Positions 7,153 through 12,466 of a stretch of DNA of 12,466 nucleotides are shown here, piece after piece. The notes under the pieces were generated by a model. It did not search any database, was not told the origin of the DNA, and saw nothing but the letters and a program-made list of their open reading frames with translations. Every line of letters begins with the position of its first letter. Position 1 is the stretch's first letter. The translations under genes were made by a program, and so were the position numbers. This DNA comes from an uncultured Collinsella sp. (GTDB lineage: Bacteria > Actinomycetota > Coriobacteriia > Coriobacteriales > Coriobacteriaceae): contig CATXXF010000052.1 of NCBI GenBank assembly GCA_958403395.1, forward strand, positions 1-12,466, given 5' to 3'.

Positions 7153-9056
7153 TAACAGCCCTCCTCTCGCGTGACCGTCTTGGATTTGGCCTTGTCCGAA
7201 ACGTTAGAAGAACCGTCTGAGCAACCGATCAGCAAATCTGCCAACTCGTCTGCCAGCGACTCAACCGTATAGAGGCCGTCAAAGCGCAGCGACACGCCTG
7301 CCTTCGCAAGCGCCAGCGCCATGCGCTGAGCGGCAGGTACGCCCAAGCCGATTGATTTAAGCTCATCCGCATGCGCAAAAACCTGAGCGGGTGTGCCCTC
7401 GGCAAACACCGCACCTTCGTTCATTACGACGATACGGTCGCAGCAATTGGCCAGGTCATCCATACTGTGCGAAACCATGACGACGGTCAGGCCATCGCGG
7501 TGAAGTCGATCGATGAGCTCCAAGAAATCACTGCGCGCCGCCGGATCGAGCCCCGCCATGGGCTCATCGAGTACCAGGACCTCGGGCTCCATGGCAAGCA
7601 CGCCAGCAAACGCCACGCGCCGCTGCTGTCCGCCCGAGAGCCCAAAGGGGCTCTTGTCGCCCACCGTTGCCAGGTCGAGGCCTACGCGCGCGAGCGATGA
7701 CGCAACGCGGCGGGCGACCTCGGCCTGCGACAAGCCAAGGTTATGCGGACCAAATGCCACGTCCTGTGCCACGGTCTCGGCAAATAGCTGACGCTCTGGA
7801 TACTGAAACACCACGCCGACCTTCGCCTTAACCGCGGCGGCATCTTTCTTGTTTGCCAGGTCGAGCCCCAATGCGCAAACGGAACCCTCCTGGGGACGAA
7901 TCAGGCCGTTAAGATGCTGAACCAGCGTCGACTTACCCGAACCGGTATGACCCGCAAGGCCCAGGAACTCGCCACGACGCACCGTTAGCGACACATTTCG
8001 CAACGCCCACGGACTGCTGGGGTCGTTGCCCCAGAGAGCCTGTTTGTTCGATGCGCCCTCGACGGCTGAGCGCTTGTGCCAACGGCGACGCTCGCGGGCG
8101 CTCAGCGAATAGCTATACGAAAGGTGCGAAATCTCGATGACGGGCTCCAGCGCGTCTGCGCCATCGATTGCAGAGGAGACGTTGTCGGGAATACGAGGAT
8201 CGGATGCGAAAGGCCGCCCGGCGATGCCTGTCCTACTCCGCTCGGCATAAGTCTGCGCGATCTCGGCGACCATATCCGCCTCGCGCACCCGTGCGCAAAT
8301 GGGCACGCCCTTCGCGCGAAGCGCCCTGCCAAGACAGCACGATGCCGGCATATCCAGATTCAGCCGCGCGAGTTCGTCCGCCCGCGTCAAGATCTCCTCG
8401 GGCGTGCCGAGCATGGCAACGCGCCCCGCTTGGAAGACAGCAACGCGATCGGCCTCAGCGGCCTCTTCCATAAAGTGCGTAATCATCACGATGGTCATGC
8501 CGCGTTCGTGCAGCGCGTGACAGGCCTTCATAAGGCCCTTGCGCCCGCGCGGATCGAGCATCGAGGACGCCTCGTCCAAAATGAGCACGCGTGGCTCCAT
8601 GGCGAGCACGCCGGCAAGCGCCACGCGCTGCTTTTGTCCGCCCGAGAGAGCGTGGGTCTCGTGGCGCTCAAAGCCCACCAGACCCACGGCCTTCAGCGCC
8701 TCGCGCACGCGCTGCGCGATCTGGGCCGATTCGACCCCTAAGTTCTCGGGACCAAACGCAACATCGTCCTCGACAAGCGTCGCCACAAGCTGGTCATCGG
8801 GATTCTGGAACACCATGCCCGCAGTCGAGCGGATGTCGTAGACCAGCTCGGGATCGGACGCGTCCATGCCGTTGACGCACACCGTTCCCGTATCGGGCTG
8901 CAGCAGCGCGTTCAAATGCTTGGCAAACGTCGACTTACCCGACCCGTTTCCGCCGAGGATGCAGAAAAACTCCCCATCCTCGATGTTCAGATCGATGCCA
9001 TCGAGCGCCGGTGCAGCGCCGTCATAGCTAAAGGAAACGCCCCGACACTCAATCAT
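7152..9056 (-). CDS. ecfA: Fused ECF transporter ATPase (EcfA1-EcfA2 double NBD)
   Basis: A 634-residue cytoplasmic protein with two ABC ATPase domains that together power the ECF importer. Domain 1 has Walker A GGNGSGKST (35-43), Q-loop Gln84, signature LSGGQ (137-141), Walker B VLILDEAS (157-164) and switch His194. Its DEASSMLD is EcfA1-like. Domain 2 has Walker A GHTGSGKST (369-377), Gln418, LSGGQ (473-477), VLVLDEP with AGLD (493-504) and His530, EcfA2-like. All catalytic residues look intact in both halves, so both ATP sites should be active. The linker is about 235-305, and a basic insertion of about 30 residues (318-349) precedes the second Walker A. ATG overlaps the ribU stop by 4 nt. 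In many bacteria these are two genes; here they are one. Confidence 0.94.
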   Translation of the reverse strand: MIECRGVSFSYDGAAPALDGIDLNIEDGEFFCILGGNGSGKSTFAKHLNALLQPDTGTVCVNGMDASDPELVYDIRSTAGMVFQNPDDQLVATLVEDDVAFGPENLGVESAQIAQRVREALKAVGLVGFERHETHALSGGQKQRVALAGVLAMEPRVLILDEASSMLDPRGRKGLMKACHALHERGMTIVMITHFMEEAAEADRVAVFQAGRVAMLGTPEEILTRADELARLNLDMPASCCLGRALRAKGVPICARVREADMVAEIAQTYAERSRTGIAGRPFASDPRIPDNVSSAIDGADALEPVIEISHLSYSYSLSARERRRWHKRSAVEGASNKQALWGNDPSSPWALRNVSLTVRRGEFLGLAGHTGSGKSTLVQHLNGLIRPQEGSVCALGLDLANKKDAAAVKAKVGVVFQYPERQLFAETVAQDVAFGPHNLGLSQAEVARRVASSLARVGLDLATVGDKSPFGLSGGQQRRVAFAGVLAMEPEVLVLDEPMAGLDPAARSDFLELIDRLHRDGLTVVMVSHSMDDLANCCDRIVVMNEGAVFAEGTPAQVFAHADELKSIGLGVPAAQRMALALAKAGVSLRFDGLYTVESLADELADLLIGCSDGSSNVSDKAKSKTVTREEGC

Positions 9057-9643
9057 GCGCGGCCTTTGACCTGGTCCTTTTTAGGCGTGATGAGGTTGGA
9101 GACCGCCTTGTACACCGCCAGCGTCAACACCGAGTTGAGCACGGTCTTGATGAGGTTGAACGGCAGCACGGCAGGAATCATGAGCGGGGCGATCACATCG
9201 ACCGAGCCATACCAGAACCATACGCCAATGGTAAGGTTTGCAACCATAGACAACGCCGTAGCGGCAATAACGCCCAGCGCCAGGCCAATCACGGCACCCT
9301 TATAGGTGTGCATCTTCTGGTAGACGATAGCCGCAGGCAGAATATAGCCCAGCGTAGCCACCAGGTTCATAAGCGCACCGACCCAATCGCCCGTGGTAAG
9401 CGCATGGATAACGATCGCCATAGCGGCAACAGCGGTGCCGGCACCAGGGCCGTACGCAAATCCACACACCATCGCCGGCACCAGCGACGGGTCATACGTC
9501 AAAAACGGTGCCGAAGGAAGGATGGGCAGCTGCACGTACATAAACAGGGCACCCAAGGCGCACATCAACGCCATGGTAACGAGCTGTTTGGTGCTCCACC
9601 TATTCGTGTTCTCAAAATGGATATGCTGCGACTGTTCAGACAT
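9053..9643 (-). CDS. ribU: Riboflavin-specific ECF S component RibU
   Basis: RibU is the membrane protein that binds riboflavin outside the cell and hands it through the ECF module. The 196-residue product has about six hydrophobic segments (roughly 21-40, 52-64, 68-82, 87-108, 115-141 and 155-183). It carries the RibU-type stretch YDPSLVPAMVCGFAYGPGAG (50-69) and a C-terminal PFNLIKTVLNSVLTLAVYK (161-179). Substrate assignment rests mainly on the FMN riboswitch directly upstream, with sequence resemblance as support. I start at ATG 9641-9643 because AGGTGAT lies just before it. The in-frame ATG at 9664 falls inside the conserved 3' end of the riboswitch and is not a start. The TGA stop overlaps the ATPase start. 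Confidence 0.92.
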   Translation of the reverse strand: MSEQSQHIHFENTNRWSTKQLVTMALMCALGALFMYVQLPILPSAPFLTYDPSLVPAMVCGFAYGPGAGTAVAAMAIVIHALTTGDWVGALMNLVATLGYILPAAIVYQKMHTYKGAVIGLALGVIAATALSMVANLTIGVWFWYGSVDVIAPLMIPAVLPFNLIKTVLNSVLTLAVYKAVSNLITPKKDQVKGRA

Positions 9644-9646
9644 AAG

Positions 9647-9653
9647 ATCACCT
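9647..9653 (-). promoter_or_regulatory. ribU ribosome binding site, next to the riboswitch P1 stem
   Basis: The minus strand reads AGGTGAT, with the AGG 7 nt from the ATG. It follows the riboswitch 3' strand within about 10 nt. This leaves no room for a separate terminator and points to control of translation initiation. Confidence 0.6.
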
Positions 9654-9658
9654 GCCTC

Positions 9659-9837
9659 TTTCATCCGGACTCTAACCGTTGGTACTGGGATCTCACCAGT
9701 TCAGCCGGCATGCGAACCAACGCACACACGGGTCGCGGACTCATCGGCTCGGCCGCAGGCATCTCACCTGCGCCACGGCGTCCCTTTGACACCGCCCGAT
9801 TTACCGCCAGTGGGGAATTTCACCCCGCCCTGAAACA
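9659..9837 (-). ncRNA. FMN riboswitch (RFN element) upstream of ribU
   Basis: Read on the minus strand, the segment carries the conserved RFN blocks in order: GGGGTGAAATTCCCC with GGCGGTAAA (9826-9796), CCGCGACCC in the middle (9740-9732), CTGGTGAGATCCCAG with CAACGGTTAGAG (9699-9670) and the closing GTCCGGATGAAAG (about 9671-9659). CTgTTTC at the 5' side can pair with GAAAgAG at the 3' side as P1, with one mismatch. High FMN should close the structure and hide the ribU start region. The central P3 arm is long and carries an extra hairpin (9754-9772) whose loop repeats the P5 loop. The family is well established for riboflavin genes; ends are approximate. Confidence 0.93.
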
Positions 9838-9846
9838 GCAATTGCA

Positions 9847-9874
9847 AGTGTAGCACCAGCAGGCTTTCGCGCAA
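9847..9874 (-). promoter_or_regulatory. Candidate promoter for the ribU operon (proximal)
   Basis: TACACT (9852 to 9847) as -10 and TTGCGC (9874 to 9869) as -35 are 16 bp apart. Transcription would start only a few nt before the riboswitch. The -35 match is weak. A competing pair lies upstream at 9890-9918 (see separate entry). Confidence 0.35.
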
Positions 9875-9889
9875 GTATGCCAAGGGTAA

Positions 9890-9918
9890 TTTATGGTGAG
9901 GTTCAGTTGCCGTAACAA
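9890..9918 (-). promoter_or_regulatory. Candidate promoter for the ribU operon (distal)
   Basis: CATAAA (9895 to 9890) and TTGTTA (9918 to 9913) are 17 bp apart, each matching 4 of 6 consensus bases. It would give a leader about 45 nt longer than the proximal candidate. I cannot choose between them from sequence. Confidence 0.3.
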
Positions 9919-9949
9919 CCACGTTCCCCACCCATCCCAAAGTAACGCG

Positions 9950-9992
9950 CCTTTCGCGCAAAGCGCGAAACAGCGAAAGGGACACGTATCCC
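9950..9992. repeat. Overlapping palindromes upstream of the ribU promoter
   Basis: An 8-bp perfect hairpin with a 3-nt loop (9952-9959 with 9963-9970) competes with a second 8-bp perfect pairing (9950-9957 with 9973-9980). Both use the same left arm. An imperfect 14-bp palindrome (GGGACACGTATCCC) follows at 9979-9992. No T-run is attached. It may be a structured 3' end of groEL mRNA, a protein-binding site, or a decayed repeat. Confidence 0.45.
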
Positions 9993-10040
9993 CATCAACC
10001 ACATCCTTCTCCGCGAGCCGACCTCAAGGCCGTAAACGCA

Positions 10041-10185
10041 GGGAATCCGGGGGCGTGACGGGGGTTTCTCTCCGGAACATTCCGCAGGACGCAAAGAAGC
10101 TCCGCAGCGCGAAGCGCGATGCGGAGCCTCTTTGCATGTCCGAGGACGTTCCGGAGAGAAACCCCCGTCACGCCCCCGGATTCCC
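10041..10185. repeat. 145-bp near-perfect palindrome downstream of groEL
   Basis: The outer arms, 10041-10078 and 10148-10185, are exact reverse complements over 38 bp. Inward, 10087-10090 pairs with 10138-10141. Then 10091-10106 pairs with 10120-10135 with a single mismatch, and that mismatch is a G-U pair only in minus-strand RNA. The tip is GCGC, GAA, GCGC (10107-10117). It begins 26 bp after the groEL stop and would form a very long hairpin in read-through RNA. No T-run follows on the minus strand, so it is not a standard intrinsic terminator. I see no direct repeats at its borders. Confidence 0.85.
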
Positions 10186-10211
10186 GGTGGGAGTTCTAGA
10201 CCTTGTCGGCC

Positions 10212-11849
10212 TTAGTACATACCGCCGCCCTGCTGACCAGCGGTGGCAGCAGCGATAGCGTCCTCAAGCTGAGTGTTCTTGGGCACATCGGAGACGGTGG
10301 CCTCGGTGATGAGGATCAGGCTGGCGACAGAAGCAGCGTTCTGCAGGGTGACGCGGCTGACCTTGACGGGGTCGAGGACGCCCATCTCGATCATGTCGCC
10401 CCACTCGCCGTTGGCAGAGTTGAGACCCTGGCCGGCGGGCAGCTCGGCAACCTTGTCGACCACGACAGCGCCCTCAAAGCCAGCGTTCTTGGCGATGGTA
10501 GCGACCGGAGCGGTCAGAGCCTTCTTGACGATATCGACGCCGATCTTCTCCTCGGGGTCGTCAATCTCAACAGCGTCGAGCGCAGGAGCAGCGTCCATGA
10601 AGGCGACGCCGCCGCCAGCGACAATGCCCTCCTCGACAGCAGCGCGGGTAGCCTGCAAGGCGTCCTCGACGCGGTGCTTGATCTCCTTGAGCTCGGACTC
10701 GGTAGCAGCGCCGACCTTGATGACGGCAACGCCACCGGAGAGCTTAGCCAGGCGCTCCTGGAGCTTCTCGCGGTCGAAGTCAGAGGTGGTGTTCTCCATC
10801 TCGCCCTTGATCTGAGCGATGCGAGCGTCGATGGCCTCCTTGGAGCCAGCGCCGCCGACGACGACGGTGTTGTCCTTGGAGATGGTGACGGACTTAGCGG
10901 TACCGAGCATATCGGCGGTGATGTCAGCGACCTTCACGCCCAGCTCGTCCAGAGCGGCCTGGCCACCGGTGAGGACGGCAATGTCCTCGAGGATGCGCTT
11001 GCGGCGATCGCCGTAACCCGGAGCCTTGACGGCGCAGACGTTGAGAGCGCCACGGATCTTGTTGAGGACCAGGGTCGGCAGAGCCTCGCCGTCGATGTCC
11101 TCAGCGATGATGAGCAGGCCGCGGCCGGCGCGCTGGACAGCCTCGAGAACAGGCATGATGTCCTGGACGCTGGAGATCTTCTGGTCGGTGATGAGGATGT
11201 ACGGATCCTTCATCACGGCCTCCATGCGGTCGTTGTCCGTGACGAAGTAAGCGGAGACATAGCCCTTGTCGAACTGCATGCCCTCGACAGTGTCGATGGT
11301 AATGTCGAACGTCTGGGAATCCTCGACGGTGATGACGCCGTCCTTGCCCACGACCTCCATGGCCTCGGCGATCTTCTCGCCAACCTCGGGGTCACCAGCG
11401 GAGATGGTGCCGACGGAAGCGATCTGCTCCTTGGTCTCGACCGGCTTGGCCTGCTTCTTCATCTCGGCGACGGCGGCGTTGACGGCCTTGTCGATGCCGC
11501 GACGGATGGCCAGCGGGTTAGCGCCAGCGGCGACGTTGCGCAGACCGTCGTTGACGATAGCCTGAGCGAGCAGGGTTGCGGTGGTGGTGCCGTCACCCAC
11601 GGTGTCGTTGGTCTTGGTGGCGACCTCCTTCACCAGCTGAGCGCCCATGTTCTCGATGTTGTCCTCGAGCTCGATCTCCTTAGCGACGGAAACGCCGTCG
11701 TTGGTGATGGTCGGGGCACCGAACGTGCGCTGCAGAGCGACGTAACGGCCCTTGGGGCCCATGGTGACGGTAACGGCATCGGCCAGAGTGTTGACGCCCT
11801 TTGCGAGCTTGGCGCGGGCATCGGTGTTGAACGTAATGTTCTTTGCCAT
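10212..11849 (-). CDS. groEL: Chaperonin GroEL (Hsp60)
   Basis: GroEL is the 14-subunit ATP-driven folding chamber of the cytosol, capped by GroES. The 545-residue product has the usual length and family landmarks: TMGPKGR (29-35), the ATP and magnesium motif GDGTTTAT (85-92), the AAVEEGIVAGGG signature in the second half of the equatorial domain, and a glycine-rich tail. The tail is short and ends GQQGGGMY, with a terminal tyrosine, unlike the long GGM repeats of enterobacteria and the His-rich tails of some actinobacterial paralogues. Start ATG 11847-11849 has GGAGG 10 nt upstream. It follows groES after 96 bp, so both are probably one transcript. Strong codon bias fits high expression. Confidence 0.98.
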   Translation of the reverse strand: MAKNITFNTDARAKLAKGVNTLADAVTVTMGPKGRYVALQRTFGAPTITNDGVSVAKEIELEDNIENMGAQLVKEVATKTNDTVGDGTTTATLLAQAIVNDGLRNVAAGANPLAIRRGIDKAVNAAVAEMKKQAKPVETKEQIASVGTISAGDPEVGEKIAEAMEVVGKDGVITVEDSQTFDITIDTVEGMQFDKGYVSAYFVTDNDRMEAVMKDPYILITDQKISSVQDIMPVLEAVQRAGRGLLIIAEDIDGEALPTLVLNKIRGALNVCAVKAPGYGDRRKRILEDIAVLTGGQAALDELGVKVADITADMLGTAKSVTISKDNTVVVGGAGSKEAIDARIAQIKGEMENTTSDFDREKLQERLAKLSGGVAVIKVGAATESELKEIKHRVEDALQATRAAVEEGIVAGGGVAFMDAAPALDAVEIDDPEEKIGVDIVKKALTAPVATIAKNAGFEGAVVVDKVAELPAGQGLNSANGEWGDMIEMGVLDPVKVSRVTLQNAASVASLILITEATVSDVPKNTQLEDAIAAATAGQQGGGMY

Positions 11850-11940
11850 GGTAGGTAATCCTCCAAAAGAAATGTGACTCGCGTCGCCGCTTCCGAGTCC
11901 TATGCGGCAGGCGCGTTCAAAGACGAATCAGAGATTCTGA

Positions 11941-11955
11941 CGAGGCTAGGCCTCG
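11941..11955 (-). repeat. Hairpin around the groES stop codon
   Basis: A 6-bp perfect stem (11941-11946 with 11950-11955) has a 3-nt loop, and the TAG stop (11948-11946) lies at the tip and first stem position. It could mark a processing point or slow ribosomes between groES and groEL, or it may be incidental. Confidence 0.45.
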
Positions 11956-12239
11956 ACGACGGCGTAGATGTCGTCGGCGCGCATCAGCAGATACTTCTCG
12001 CCGTCGACCTTGACCTCGTTGCCACCAAACTTACCGTAGATGACAACGTCGCCGACCTGAACGTCCATGGGAATGCGCTCGCCCTTGTCGTTGACCTTAC
12101 CGGCGCCAACGGCAACGATGGTGCCGCGCTGCGGCTTCTCCTGAGCGTTGCTAGCGATGTACAGACCAGAAGCGGTCTTCTGCTCGGCCTCGTCGGGCTT
12201 GACCAGAACACGATCTGCAAGCGGCTTCAAAGACGACAT
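11946..12239 (-). CDS. groES: Co-chaperonin GroES (Hsp10)
   Basis: GroES forms the seven-subunit lid of the GroEL chamber. The 97-residue product is of normal size, begins MSSLKPLADRVLVKPDEAE as in the family, and keeps the mobile loop around residues 18-32, with ASGLYIAS taking the place of the common GGIVLP-type loop. The later VGDVVIYGKFGG and the C-terminal LLMRADDIYAVVE are family hallmarks. ATG at 12237-12239 has a very strong AGGAGG 9 nt upstream. The upstream region holds a degenerate CIRCE-like repeat, which suggests heat-shock control. groEL follows in the same direction. Confidence 0.97.
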   Translation of the reverse strand: MSSLKPLADRVLVKPDEAEQKTASGLYIASNAQEKPQRGTIVAVGAGKVNDKGERIPMDVQVGDVVIYGKFGGNEVKVDGEKYLLMRADDIYAVVEA

Positions 12240-12261
12240 GCTTGTCTCCTCCTTTTTGGGC

Positions 12262-12280
12262 CGCGCGGTTATACCACGCG
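12262..12280 (-). other. Leader hairpin before the groES ribosome binding site
   Basis: CGCGTGG with CCGCGCG forms a 7-bp stem, including one G-U pair in minus-strand RNA, with loop TATAA, ending about 10 nt before the AGGAGG. It may stabilise the mRNA or tune translation with temperature. The loop overlaps a TATAAC that could instead be read as a -10 box. Confidence 0.4.
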
Positions 12281-12364
12281 AATTAACCCTTTTTGTTTGC
12301 GTACGCGTTGAATGGTACCCACGAATGGCGGGTTATACAACACGGAGTCAAAAAATCTTATTTT

Positions 12365-12391
12365 TTGGCACTTAGATTTTCTGAATGCCGG
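12365..12391. promoter_or_regulatory. Degenerate CIRCE-like operator upstream of groES
   Basis: The layout is two 9-bp half sites separated by exactly 9 bp (12365-12373 and 12383-12391), as in the HrcA operator CIRCE (TTAGCACTC, 9 nt, GAGTGCTAA). One half matches 7 of 9 and the other 5 of 9. A TTGACT and TATAAC-type promoter stretch lies just downstream on the minus strand (about 12350-12325). The match is partial, so this is a candidate only. No HspR-type site is seen. Confidence 0.4.
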
Positions 12392-12466
12392 GGGATAACT
12401 TAGCGGTGGCTCCCGTGTGGCTCCGGAGGGGCGGGGCATAAGGTTTCCTGCTCGGGCAGTCCTGCT

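Noticed and set aside
9644..9664. Upstream in-frame ATG extending RibU by 7 residues
   Set aside because: This ATG is part of the conserved GTCCGGATG end of the FMN riboswitch, and a good ribosome binding site precedes the ATG at 9643.
10041..10185. Standard Rho-independent terminator for groEL
   Set aside because: The stem is far longer than usual and no T-run follows it on the minus strand.
10203..11858. 551-codon plus-strand open frame fully opposite groEL
   Set aside because: It mirrors groEL codons, its product is a low-complexity Asp/Gly/Leu-rich chain without a family, and groEL is certain on the other strand.
1..12466. CRISPR arrays, tRNA or rRNA genes, insertion sequences, phage or defence genes
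   Set aside because: No regular spaced repeats, cloverleaf or rRNA sequence, transposase or integrase, or defence-type domains could be found on either strand.

Overview
The window is a GC-rich bacterial chromosome segment, and every gene I can support lies on the minus strand. The gene families, the ArgJ-type arginine cluster, the FMN-riboswitch ECF riboflavin transporter with a fused double ATPase, and the overall composition suggest a high-GC actinobacterial lineage. I favour Coriobacteriia (Collinsella-like), but this rests on general resemblance and not on a search.

Layout in transcription order (right to left): (1) 12466-11849, a chaperonin leader followed by groES and groEL. The leader has a strong ribosome binding site, a degenerate CIRCE-like inverted repeat and a hairpin before the ribosome binding site. 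(2) 10211-9837, an intergenic stretch with no gene. It is dominated by a 145-bp nearly perfect palindrome whose outer 38-bp arms match exactly, with a second small palindrome cluster closer to the next operon. (3) 9836-5410, an FMN riboswitch followed by a tightly packed unit: ribU (riboflavin-binding S component), a fused EcfA1-EcfA2 ATPase, ecfT, and two tandem paralogous FMN-binding split-barrel (PNPOx-like) proteins. The first three genes overlap by 4 and 1 nt, and the unit ends at a strong intrinsic terminator (5313-5363). (4) 5300-255, the arginine cluster argC-argJ-argB-argD. It is preceded by two ArgR-type operator palindromes exactly 21 bp apart centre to centre, plus a weaker third one. 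A T-tailed hairpin sits between argC and argJ. (5) 254-1, a non-coding stretch with several small hairpins and no convincing gene.

How the genes work together: ArgB, ArgC, ArgD and ArgJ take N-acetylglutamate to ornithine and recycle the acetyl group; argF, argG and argH are not in the window. RibU with EcfA and EcfT imports riboflavin, and the riboswitch shuts this off when FMN is plentiful. The two split-barrel proteins probably bind the resulting FMN. GroES and GroEL are the housekeeping folding machine.

I see no clearly new defence, mobile or biosynthetic system. The items most worth a second look are the 145-bp palindrome downstream of groEL, the mid-operon terminator/attenuator between argC and argJ, the inclusion of two small flavoproteins in the FMN-controlled unit, and the phased ArgR boxes.
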